From: Elusimicrobium minutum
GTDB taxonomy: Bacteria; Elusimicrobiota; Elusimicrobia; Elusimicrobiales; UBA9959
Direction: 5' to 3'
DNA: 64,000 bases
Assembly: GCA_020723765.1 (NCBI GenBank)
Contig: DYIF01000002.1
Coordinates: 53,180-117,179, forward strand
Position 1 is the stretch's first letter. Every line of letters starts with the position of its first letter. This document shows positions 27,543 through 34,818 of this stretch, piece by piece. A program made the translations under genes and the position numbers. Under the pieces are notes generated by a model. That model worked only from the letters and a program-made list of their open reading frames with translations, searched no databases and was not told the DNA's origin.

Positions 27543-28799
27543 TCAATCTATCTCTCCGGATGAACTGGATTCCGAAGAAAAGATACTCTTATTGGTATCG
27601 ATTTCGTCGAATTCTTCGGAAGACAAAGGTGATTGAGCCTGAGAATAAAACCATCCAAATTTGCTCGCATAAGCGTTAACTATCGTTTCGTCGTTTGTAA
27701 AAACGATGTTTTCGAAAGAATTTACGCTTGCGTTGGTGGTAAAATTAAAAGACCCCGTACCCAAAACCTGTCCGTCCAGTATTATAAATTTGTTATGCAT
27801 GGCGCCTTTTTCGTTTCTTCCACCGGTCCATCTGAAAGGAACACCGGCGTCATATACCATCTTAGCCATAACAGACGCTTTCGCCATATCTTTATCTTCC
27901 AAAAATCTCACTTTTACTCCTCTGTTGTGTGCTCTTATTATGGCGTCGGCTATAGGTTTGGAAGAAAAAGTAAAAGTCACCGCATCCACGGATTTTTTAG
28001 CGGAATCTATCAGTTTAGCAAGATTATTTTCGGTATCGGAACCGGGAGAAAAAAGATAAAGCGGCACGGAGGTTCCGTTTAAAGTTATCATATTAGCGGG
28101 AGATTGCGGCGGAGTTCCGTAATAACCTTCCGGCACTTCGGGGGATGCGCCTTGTTGTATGGTTCTGGCTTTAGACCACATCCATTCAAAATAATCCACA
28201 TAACCTTTGACATATAAAGGATGCCTCATAACTATCATATTTTCATAATTTGAAAATGTGGCGCTAAATGTCCAGTTGTAAGAGCCGGATGTAACAAGGG
28301 TTTTATCGTGTATGGTTATCTTATTATGATTTACTCCGTAACTTCTCGTGCCTCTTAAAGTTCTAACCTCTATTCCGTCTCCGGCCTGCATAAGTCTTTT
28401 TATCTGGGTATCGGCTCTTGGATAAACATGGCTTTCGTCTATTATAACTCTAACTTTAACTCCTCTGTCTCTTGCGGCTATTAATGCGTCCGGAACATCC
28501 TTCATATTTATGCTATATATAACACAATCCACCGTAGACAAAGAGTCGGTAGTGGCATTTATGAGCATATTATTAAGATATGAAAAAGCGTAGTTTGGAA
28601 TATTTGAAAAATCTCCAACCTTCGGTTTTGAAACCGAAGCCTTTACATCCGCGCTAAACTTGCCCGAGACATCCAGAGAAGGAAGTATGGGAAAATTGTC
28701 CTTAATTACTTTATCGTTAATAATCGATAAATCCGCGGAGTATAGGCTAAAGCCGAGGGAAACTGCGAGAGCCAGTAAAACTTTAAATATGTTTTTCAC
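27543..28799 (-). CDS. Secreted phospholipase D-like protein with two HKD motifs
   Basis: 418 residues, beginning with a GTG at 28799 that has GGAGG five bases before it. The N-terminus MKNIFKVLLALAVSLGFSLYSA is a signal peptide. Two PLD domains follow: HNKITIHDKTLVTSGSYN (about residues 155-172) and HNKFIILDGQVLGTGSFN (about 335-352), each with the HxKxxxxD catalytic set. Both active sites are intact. Such proteins are Nuc-type endonucleases or phospholipases; the extracytoplasmic location means that it acts on external nucleic acid or lipid. The tail is serine- and acid-rich (SIFSSESSSSGEID). Single gene with its own promoter. Confidence 0.88.
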   Translation of the reverse strand: MKNIFKVLLALAVSLGFSLYSADLSIINDKVIKDNFPILPSLDVSGKFSADVKASVSKPKVGDFSNIPNYAFSYLNNMLINATTDSLSTVDCVIYSINMKDVPDALIAARDRGVKVRVIIDESHVYPRADTQIKRLMQAGDGIEVRTLRGTRSYGVNHNKITIHDKTLVTSGSYNWTFSATFSNYENMIVMRHPLYVKGYVDYFEWMWSKARTIQQGASPEVPEGYYGTPPQSPANMITLNGTSVPLYLFSPGSDTENNLAKLIDSAKKSVDAVTFTFSSKPIADAIIRAHNRGVKVRFLEDKDMAKASVMAKMVYDAGVPFRWTGGRNEKGAMHNKFIILDGQVLGTGSFNFTTNASVNSFENIVFTNDETIVNAYASKFGWFYSQAQSPLSSEEFDEIDTNKSIFSSESSSSGEID

Positions 28800-28814
28800 G
28801 TTGCCTCCATAGAT

Positions 28815-28843
28815 ATCTTAATTTAATAAATGATAAAAGTCAA
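28815..28843 (-). promoter_or_regulatory. Promoter of the PLD gene
   Basis: Minus strand TTGACT (28838-28843), 17 bases, TAAGAT (28815-28820), just before GGAGG and the GTG start. An inverted repeat AAGACCT/AGGTCTT lies immediately upstream (28844-28874 region) and may end the transporter operon. Confidence 0.5.
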
Positions 28844-28889
28844 GACCTTTAAGAACCCTTATTCAATAGGTCTTAAGTCCTATCATTTT

Positions 28890-29645
28890 TTATAAAATAT
28901 ACCTCTTTATCTTATCTTCGGAAATAGAATATATTTTAGATATCTTATCGCAACCGCTTAACAACTCCGAAGGTTTTAACTTAAAATCAAACTTGCCGTC
29001 GTTCATAAAATAAATCTCGTCGCAATAATCCGCAGCCAGTTTTAAATCGTGAAGCACGGTTATAACTTTAATCTTTCTCGAAAAAGTCTCGTTTTTCAAT
29101 ATATCGAAAATTTTTATTTTATGGTTTATATCCAGATGAGATGTGGGCTCATCCATTAAAATTACGGAACTCCCTTGAATAAGAGCTTGAGCGACCAAAA
29201 CAAGTTGTCTTTCTCCGTTTGAAAGGTTATTAAAATTTCTATCCAATATGCTCCTTATACCTATCTTATCCGCGATATCGAATATTTTATTATAATCGGT
29301 CTCGGGATAAGAATCGAGGAAGTTTAAGCGAGGCAATCTTCCCATTAACAAAATATCCATCACTCGAAACTCAAAAGGAGTATTTACCTCTCCGGGCACA
29401 AAAGATAGTAAAGTGACCAATTCTTTCTTTTTATAATCTTTAATATTTTTATCAAATATCTCTATTTCCCCCTCATATCCTTTTATTATTCCCGAGATAA
29501 TTTTTAGAAGAGTGGTTTTTCCGCATCCGTTTGCGCCGCATATTCCTACGATATCCGCATTTGAAAACTCGGCTTCCAATCCTTTTAAAACTTTTTTTTC
29601 TCCGTAATTAAAAAAAAGATTTTTTATTTTTATAAAATTATTCAT
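28890..29645 (-). CDS. ABC transporter ATP-binding protein (BtuD/FecE type)
   Basis: 251 residues. GICGANGCGKTTLLKII is Walker A (near residue 40), NLSNGERQLVLVAQAL the ABC signature and Q-rich lead, SSVILMDEPTSHLDI Walker B, and VITVLHDLKLAADYCD the switch histidine. It energises the permease encoded just before it, with an 8-base overlap. The sequence is of the siderophore/cobalamin importer class. The metal or cofactor is not fixed by sequence, but position at the end of the hypA operon suggests nickel or corrinoid supply. Confidence 0.9.
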   Translation of the reverse strand: MNNFIKIKNLFFNYGEKKVLKGLEAEFSNADIVGICGANGCGKTTLLKIISGIIKGYEGEIEIFDKNIKDYKKKELVTLLSFVPGEVNTPFEFRVMDILLMGRLPRLNFLDSYPETDYNKIFDIADKIGIRSILDRNFNNLSNGERQLVLVAQALIQGSSVILMDEPTSHLDINHKIKIFDILKNETFSRKIKVITVLHDLKLAADYCDEIYFMNDGKFDFKLKPSELLSGCDKISKIYSISEDKIKRYIL

Positions 29646-30588
29646 TTCTTTTTTCCCTTTTCAAAACAAGCCATATAAAGAAAACGGAACCGGCTATTGA
29701 AGAAATAACGCCGGGCGGAAGCTCTGTGGGGTAAAATAAGCTTTTAACCGCCAAATCGGAAATTAAAAGAAAAAAAGCTCCATAAACGGCGTTAATCAAA
29801 AAAAGAATTTTCAAATCCGCATTTGAAAACAATTTTCTTGTTATATGAGGGATCATAAGCCCGATAAATCCTATTATTCCGGAAACCGAAACAGATACGG
29901 AGGTCAAAGCGGCCGCTATTATGAAAACGACAAGTTTTAATCTTTTAGTATTTACGCCTAAGGTTTCCGCTTTTTCTTCGTCGAACGCCATTATCTTGAT
30001 ATGTTCGATTAAAAACGATATTATTATAAATAGAATCGAAATAATAAAAAAAGAATATCCTATTATGCGATACTCGTTATAACCGAAACTTCCAAAGCTT
30101 AGATGAAAAAAGTTAACGGTAGCGTCCCTTGAAAAAATAACAAATAGCACTATTATGGAAAGAACGAAGGAATTTAAGGCTATTCCGCTAAGAAGCAAGG
30201 AAGTATTTTGAGAAGAAGAAAGAACAGAAATTCTGTAAGAAATCAAAGTTGCCGAAACGGAAAAAAAAAGTATCAAAAAAAAATACTCAAAACCGTAAAA
30301 TTTTAAACCGATAATATTCGAAATTATTATCGCAAGCATGGAAGAACCGGATGTGCCGATAATGAAAGGGTCAGCTAAGGGGTTTTTGGTTAAAAGCTGA
30401 AGAATCATTCCCGCCGTAGAAAGGGAGAAGCCGGTAATTATTAAAGTAAGAAATCTCGGGATTCTGAGATTTATAAGGATATCTTTGTCATAATCCGACG
30501 GTATGGTCAATGAAAAATAAGAAAAAAGGAAAAACAACAAAGCGGAAAAAAAAATTTTATAAAAAATTAAATTTTTATTTTTTTTCAT
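29638..30588 (-). CDS. FecCD/BtuC-type ABC permease
   Basis: 316 residues with about nine or ten hydrophobic segments. LRIPRFLTLIITGFSLSTAGMILQ and NPLADPFIIGTSGSSMLAI are the classic FecCD N-terminal motifs; SVSGIIGFIGLMIPHITRK is the conserved loop that meets the ATPase, and PTELPPGVISSIAGSVFFIWL closes the family. It forms the channel of an importer with the binding protein at 30585 (four-base overlap) and the ATPase at 28890. Confidence 0.92.
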   Translation of the reverse strand: MKKNKNLIFYKIFFSALLFFLFSYFSLTIPSDYDKDILINLRIPRFLTLIITGFSLSTAGMILQLLTKNPLADPFIIGTSGSSMLAIIISNIIGLKFYGFEYFFLILFFSVSATLISYRISVLSSSQNTSLLLSGIALNSFVLSIIVLFVIFSRDATVNFFHLSFGSFGYNEYRIIGYSFFIISILFIIISFLIEHIKIMAFDEEKAETLGVNTKRLKLVVFIIAAALTSVSVSVSGIIGFIGLMIPHITRKLFSNADLKILFLINAVYGAFFLLISDLAVKSLFYPTELPPGVISSIAGSVFFIWLVLKREKRNE

Positions 30589-31373
30589 TTGGAGCTTAAA
30601 TATTCGGAAACTTTTTTAATAACTTCGGCTATCCTTGGGGAAGGTCTTGAGAAAAGATTTCTTTCCTCCGGGGTTAAAACATATATCTTTTTATCTTTCG
30701 CCGCTTTTATTTTATCGGCGAGAGGTCTAGAAACAAATTCTGAATAACCGGTCGAAAAAAGAATCACCGCATCGGGATTTCTTTTAACGACTTCTTCCCA
30801 CTGAGCCTTAAAATACGGAATTTTTATGTCGTTGAATATGTTTATTCCTCCGGATTTGGATATTACGTCGCTTATAAAACTATCCGATCCCACGCTCCAT
30901 AAATCCTTATCCACTTCCGCATAAACTTTAACGTAAGATTTGTTTTTCGACGAATCTATTTCCTTTTTCATTCTTGCGATAATTTCATTTCCTTCTTTTT
31001 CTTTATTTATATGTTTAGATATTATTCTTATGGTTTTATATATATCTTCAACGCTTTTTTCCTGATTTATAACAACCGTTTTCGCTTTTAAATTTTTTAT
31101 CTTTTTTATAAAATCGTTTCTCCACTCTCCCATAAATATTATATCCGGTTTTAGCTTATATATCTTTTCGATATTAGGATTCAAATAATCTCCTACCTTA
31201 TCTTTCTTTTTGGCCTGCTCCGGATAATCGCAAAAGTTTGTAACCCCAACCAATTTATCTCCCGCTCCAAGCTCAAAAATTATCTCGGTATAAGAAGGAA
31301 GCAGAGAAACGATTCGCTGGGGATAAACAAAACCGGAAAATAAAAATATAAGGAAAAACGATTTAAACATCAA
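30585..31373 (-). CDS. Periplasmic substrate-binding protein, BtuF-like
   Basis: 262 residues with a signal peptide (MMFKSFFLIFLFSGFVYP). QRIVSLLPSYTEIIFELGAG followed by DKLVGVTNFCDYPEQA is the BtuF-type start; the two lobes are joined by a helix in the TIRIISKHINKEKEGNEII region. WSVGSDSFISDVISKSGGINIF is the C-lobe signature. No lipobox cysteine is seen, so it is likely free in the periplasm. The ATG overlaps the stop of the MinD-type ATPase gene (ATGA), tying the importer to hydrogenase maturation genes. Ligand is unproven: corrinoid by family, nickel by context. Confidence 0.85.
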   Translation of the reverse strand: MMFKSFFLIFLFSGFVYPQRIVSLLPSYTEIIFELGAGDKLVGVTNFCDYPEQAKKKDKVGDYLNPNIEKIYKLKPDIIFMGEWRNDFIKKIKNLKAKTVVINQEKSVEDIYKTIRIISKHINKEKEGNEIIARMKKEIDSSKNKSYVKVYAEVDKDLWSVGSDSFISDVISKSGGINIFNDIKIPYFKAQWEEVVKRNPDAVILFSTGYSEFVSRPLADKIKAAKDKKIYVLTPEERNLFSRPSPRIAEVIKKVSEYLSSK

Positions 31374-32074
31374 ACCCCTCCGCCTTCGATTTTTGAAACT
31401 ATTTTTAAGGCGTCTTTGTAAAATTGAGTTCGCTTAATTTTTTTAACATCTCCCAATGCCTTATCTATTTTTGGATCGAATCTTATGGAATTTATTTTAG
31501 CCTTTTGAGCCATATTTTCCACAAAAAGTATCCCGATTTTCATATCCTTATAAACTTTTACGGAATTTTCCAAAATTTTTTTAGATAAAGGAGAAGGAGT
31601 GGAAACGGCGATAACCGAAAATTTATCGAAAAGCTTTATGACATCCATGGTGGTATCAGAAAAACCCGGAGGCATATCGATTATTAAGAAATCAAGCTCT
31701 CCCCATACGGTAACGCATAAAAGTTCTTTTATCGCGTTGGATATCGAGTTGCCTCTAAAACCTAAAGGATAACTTTTGGAAAAAAACTGGAAAGACATAA
31801 ATTTTATTTTTTCAAACTCGGGCGGTAACAATCCCATATCTTCCCTGGGATAAAGATTATCGGCACCCAATATGATGTGGTCCGTAGAAGAAGTAATATC
31901 CAGGTCCAAAAGCCCGACTTTTCTTCCCTTGTCCGCAAGTCCCAATGCTACGGCCACGCTTATAAGACTCTTTCCTATCCCGCCTTTAAAACCGCTTACA
32001 AGCCATATATTTTTAACGGCTATCATTCTGTCTTTAATTATAGCCTCTCTCGGGTCTATTCTTAAATTATTCAT
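31370..32074 (-). CDS. Mrp/MinD-type P-loop ATPase, probable archaeal-type HypB (nickel insertion)
   Basis: 234 residues. The deviant Walker A KGGIGKS is at residues 30-36, GLLDLDITSSTDHIILG holds the switch I aspartates, and DFLIIDMPPGFSDTTMDVI Walker B. The N-terminus RIDPREAIIKDRM and the DHIILG and DMPPG segments resemble, from memory, the Thermococcus kodakarensis HypB, which is an ATPase of this class rather than the usual HypB GTPase. The histidine and cysteine motifs of GTPase HypB are absent. It overlaps hypA by eight bases and btuF-like by four. A ParA partition or Mrp iron-sulfur carrier role is the alternative, but there is no CxxC of Mrp. Confidence 0.75.
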   Translation of the reverse strand: MNNLRIDPREAIIKDRMIAVKNIWLVSGFKGGIGKSLISVAVALGLADKGRKVGLLDLDITSSTDHIILGADNLYPREDMGLLPPEFEKIKFMSFQFFSKSYPLGFRGNSISNAIKELLCVTVWGELDFLIIDMPPGFSDTTMDVIKLFDKFSVIAVSTPSPLSKKILENSVKVYKDMKIGILFVENMAQKAKINSIRFDPKIDKALGDVKKIKRTQFYKDALKIVSKIEGGGV

Positions 32075-32444
32075 AACCTAACGAAACTCCTCTCCCTTTT
32101 ATTATCTCAAAATCTATGCTTTTGCACTTCGGACATTTTACAAAAGCCTTAACCATTTCGGGAATAAAGTGTATATTTTCTTTCTCTTCTTCCGATTTCT
32201 TTTTAACCTCGCTCATGCTAAAATCTTTGCCGCAAGAATTACATTTAAACTTCGACTCTTCTATCACTATTTTAAAATCGATCTTTTTTTTGTTTTGTTT
32301 CGATATTTCTTCCATTGCGAATTTAAAAACTTCCATGTCTATGGCTTGAAGCTCGCCCATATAAACGATTACTTTTTTTCCGACAAATTCCTTTTTTTCG
32401 TTTACGGTCTTTATAACCGACTCCGCCAACGCCCACTCATGCAT
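32067..32444 (-). CDS. hypA: Hydrogenase nickel-incorporation protein HypA
   Basis: 125 residues. MHEWALAESVI carries the nickel-binding His2 and Glu3. The zinc domain has two CxxC pairs (CNSCGKDF and CPKCKSIDF) separated by an unusually long, charged insert of about 40 residues that contains IHFIPEMVKAFVKCP, then KGRGVSLGYE. MHEWALA and the long insert fit the Thermococcus-type HypA more than the common bacterial MHExSL form. It delivers nickel to the [NiFe] hydrogenase large subunit, encoded at 38005. It is the first gene of the operon leading to the ATPase and importer. Confidence 0.9.
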   Translation of the reverse strand: MHEWALAESVIKTVNEKKEFVGKKVIVYMGELQAIDMEVFKFAMEEISKQNKKKIDFKIVIEESKFKCNSCGKDFSMSEVKKKSEEEKENIHFIPEMVKAFVKCPKCKSIDFEIIKGRGVSLGYE

Positions 32445-32453
32445 TTATCCTCC

Positions 32454-33812
32454 TCATTTTACCTGTATACTCAAATAAAAAGGCTCACCGTCTCTTATCA
32501 TATCTATAAGTATGCCTTCGGATATATCCGCTTTTGAAAACGCATCCGTCATAGAGCGATAATCCGTAATTTTATTATTATTGACCCCTTTTATAATGTC
32601 TCCTTTCTTTATGTAATTTTTCAAAGGAGAATCGTTTTTTACATCTTTTACCACCGCTCCATCATCGGAATAAACAAGATCCAATCCGTTAAACTTATAA
32701 ACATTATTTTTGTTTTTATCGTAATAAGAATTATTCGAACTTTTTTCCATAATCATATCGGAATCTTTGGGACGCCTTGAAAGCACCAATTCGGCGTTAT
32801 ATTTTTTGCCGTTTCTAATATAAGAAACCGATATCTTATCCCCCGGTTTTTTATAATATATCCTATAAACCAGATCCTCGTCGCTTTCGACCTCGTCGTT
32901 ATCCACCGAAACTATTATGTCTCCTCTTTTAAGACCGGCTTTTTGCGCCGGAGAATTATCGTAAACCTTATTTATTATTCCGCCTTTGGGAATATCGGTA
33001 GACATTATTTTTCTCATTACAAGGTCGGTCGGTATCAACGAAACTCCCATCCATCCTCTTTCCGGAGCTTTATTATAAATGACCTCATCGACAACCTGCC
33101 TTACTTTCCATGAGGGTATGGCAAAGCCGACACCAGCAAAAGCGCCGCTCGGCGAATATATAGCCGAGTTTATTCCCACTATCTCACCGACTATATTTAT
33201 CAAGGGACCGCCTGAATTACCCTGATTTATTGCGGCATCGGTTTGTATCAAATCGTTGTACGCTTTGCCTTCCACTTTAAGATTTACGTTTTTAGAAGAA
33301 ACTATCCCCATGGTATAGGTCTGTTTAAAACCGAAGGGATATCCGACCGCAAGCACTATGTCCCCTATATTTACAGGAGAGGAAGAAAAGTTTAAATACT
33401 GAAATTTTTTATTGTTAGATTTTATTTTAAGTATCGCTATATCCAGTTTTTTCTCCCCGCCGACATAAGTAGCTTTGTATGTAGTTTTTTTGTTGTCTTC
33501 GGATATTTCAACATTAATCTCATCAGCATCTTCTATTACGTGATAATTGGTAACCAGATAACCGTCCGGAGATATTATTACTCCGGAACCTATTCCTCCC
33601 ATTTTATATTTATAAATTTTTTCTTCGGGAATAACGTATCCGAAATAAAACTCCGGTTCTATTACGCTAACCGCGCCTTCTTTGGATATTTTTATGCTGA
33701 CGACCGATCCATTTGTTTTTTGGACTATCGAATTTATATCTTTTTGAAATTCATATATATTGACGGAAGAGTAGAGGTTTGAGAAAAAAAGCAGAAGAAA
33801 TGAAACAAACAT
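32454..33812 (-). CDS. HtrA/DegP-type serine protease with two PDZ domains
   Basis: 452 residues. A short signal peptide (MFVSFLLLFFSNLYSS) is followed by a trypsin-like domain with the triad in VTNYHVIEDADE (His), KLDIAILKI (Asp) and INQGNSGGPL (Ser). PDZ1 begins at ERGWMGVSLIPTDL with SPAQKAGLKRGDIIVSVDNDE, PDZ2 near the C-terminus with GAVVKDVKNDSPLKNYIKKGD. It degrades or refolds damaged envelope proteins. AAGGAGG precedes the ATG, with TATAAT about 30 bases upstream. Only nine bases separate its stop from hypA, so read-through into the hydrogenase maturation operon is likely. Confidence 0.92.
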   Translation of the reverse strand: MFVSFLLLFFSNLYSSVNIYEFQKDINSIVQKTNGSVVSIKISKEGAVSVIEPEFYFGYVIPEEKIYKYKMGGIGSGVIISPDGYLVTNYHVIEDADEINVEISEDNKKTTYKATYVGGEKKLDIAILKIKSNNKKFQYLNFSSSPVNIGDIVLAVGYPFGFKQTYTMGIVSSKNVNLKVEGKAYNDLIQTDAAINQGNSGGPLINIVGEIVGINSAIYSPSGAFAGVGFAIPSWKVRQVVDEVIYNKAPERGWMGVSLIPTDLVMRKIMSTDIPKGGIINKVYDNSPAQKAGLKRGDIIVSVDNDEVESDEDLVYRIYYKKPGDKISVSYIRNGKKYNAELVLSRRPKDSDMIMEKSSNNSYYDKNKNNVYKFNGLDLVYSDDGAVVKDVKNDSPLKNYIKKGDIIKGVNNNKITDYRSMTDAFSKADISEGILIDMIRDGEPFYLSIQVK

Positions 33813-33852
33813 TTTTCCTCCTTAAAAGTTATTATATAAATATATGAAAAAT

Positions 33853-33882
33853 TTGACAAACCCAGAAAAATTATGTTATAAT
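33853..33882 (+). promoter_or_regulatory. Near-consensus sigma-70 promoter
   Basis: TTGACA (33853-33858), 18 bases, TATAAT (33877-33882). Both boxes match consensus exactly, the strongest promoter seen in the window. The expected start is about 33889, placing a 150-160-base leader before the ATG at 34048. Confidence 0.8.
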
Positions 33883-33888
33883 GAATTG

Positions 33889-34032
33889 TAAGCTACTTAA
33901 AGGCTTACAAGTTTTGCGGGTATCCCGAAAAGCCAGAACTACCCGCGAAACGATGTCCTCATACGAGGCGCGTTAGAACTTTCCCACCTATGGGTTCTAA
34001 CACAAAGCGGGTAGCGGTTGTATAAAAATAAA
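33889..34032 (+). ncRNA. Structured RNA: long leader or 6S-like small RNA
   Basis: This stretch is far richer in G+C than the flanks and full of complementary segments. Hairpins: GTAAGC/GCTTAC (33888-33908), GCGGGTA/TACCCGC (33916-33946), CCTC-ATAC-GAGG (33957-33968), GTTAGAAC/GTTCTAAC (33972-34001). A second GCGGGTAG at 34007-34014 can replace the first copy in pairing with CTACCCGC (33939-33946), so two exclusive folds exist. In another fold GCTAC (33892-33896) pairs with GTAGC (34011-34015), giving a rod with a central bubble, an apical hairpin and a 3' bubble hairpin, as in 6S RNA. No terminator separates it from the next gene. Its identity is open: riboswitch, leader or 6S RNA. Confidence 0.55.
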
Positions 34033-34047
34033 AAATGGAGTGAAAAA

Positions 34048-34731
34048 ATGAAAAAAATATTAGTCTTATCGTTAGTATCAATGGTGGCGATATCCTTATC
34101 CTCAAAGGATATTGGAAAATACGATTTCGATTACGAGATATCGCCCGATATAATAAAAAACATATCGGTTTCGGTGCCTGCTCCGGATTACTCGACTATA
34201 TCGAGCAAATCCTCTCAAAACACGGTAGATCATTTTAAATATATGCCGATATTTAAAAAAGCGAGATACGAATACGAATACGAATCTACCAATTTTACCG
34301 GCAAAAAGAAAGTTATAGTGGAGTTTAAAGGTTACTCCGAAAAAGACGCGTTGGCGTCGGCTTCCATAACATACTTCAACAAAAAAGACGCAAAAACCAT
34401 AGACTACTCTATAAAAATAACCGAAAAAGGGATACTTGCCACCGACAGCATTTTAGGAAACGAAAGAATAGAAATACCTATACCGCTTTTTAAAGACAAG
34501 AGGTGGACGGAAAACGGAAACGAAAGCAGAGTCATAGGTTTTTCATCCAAAATACAAACCCCGTACTCAAACTTCGATAACGCCTTAAAGATACTTACAA
34601 ACGTATCCAACTCGGAGGCGGGTAAGATTGAAAGATACTACGCCGAAAACATCGGGCTTGTTAAAGAAGTAATAAAGATCGAAGATAAAACCGATATACT
34701 TACTTTAGTTAACTACACCGAGATAAAGTAA
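34048..34731 (+). CDS. Secreted protein of unknown function
   Basis: 227 residues from the ATG at 34048, which has GGAG seven bases before it; the frame opens at 34018 but this start gives a clean signal peptide (MKKILVLSLVSMVAISLS). The mature part is beta-rich (ARYEYEYESTNFTGKKKVIVEF, IPIPLFKDKRWTENGNES, KIERYYAENIGLVKEVIKI). The last segment resembles a motif of periplasmic lipoprotein-like beta proteins that end in YYAxGIGLVK, but no named family is certain. It lies behind the strongest promoter in the window and a structured leader, and is closed by a strong terminator, so it is probably abundant and expressed alone. Confidence 0.75.
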   Translation: MKKILVLSLVSMVAISLSSKDIGKYDFDYEISPDIIKNISVSVPAPDYSTISSKSSQNTVDHFKYMPIFKKARYEYEYESTNFTGKKKVIVEFKGYSEKDALASASITYFNKKDAKTIDYSIKITEKGILATDSILGNERIEIPIPLFKDKRWTENGNESRVIGFSSKIQTPYSNFDNALKILTNVSNSEAGKIERYYAENIGLVKEVIKIEDKTDILTLVNYTEIK

Positions 34732-34752
34732 TATAAGGGTAAAATAGTTTTT

Positions 34753-34782
34753 AAAAGAGGCGGATTAACATCCGCCTCTTTT
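34753..34782 (+). terminator. Rho-independent terminator
   Basis: AAAAGAGGCGGA, loop TTAACA, TCCGCCTCTTTT followed by more T. The 12-bp stem with U-run ends the secreted-protein transcript 22 bases after its stop. Confidence 0.92.
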
Positions 34783-34806
34783 TTATTTTAATTAAACTTT
34801 TTTTTA

Positions 34807-34812
34807 TATAAT
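34807..34812 (+). promoter_or_regulatory. -10 box of a predicted leaderless promoter for the permease
   Basis: TATAAT, six bases, ATG at 34819, no Shine-Dalgarno, just after a strong terminator. This makes independent leaderless transcription of the permease gene likely. Confidence 0.55.
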
Positions 34813-34818
34813 ATCGTT

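Noticed and set aside
31370..32074. ParA/MinD chromosome-partition or Mrp iron-sulfur carrier
   Set aside because: No partner parB or minC/E nearby, no Mrp CxxC motif, and direct overlap with hypA; a HypB-like role fits better, though not proven.
33889..34032. Cyclic-di-GMP (GEMM) or cobalamin riboswitch
   Set aside because: The conserved cores I know for these classes are not present; only general structure is supported, so the region is listed as an unassigned structured RNA.
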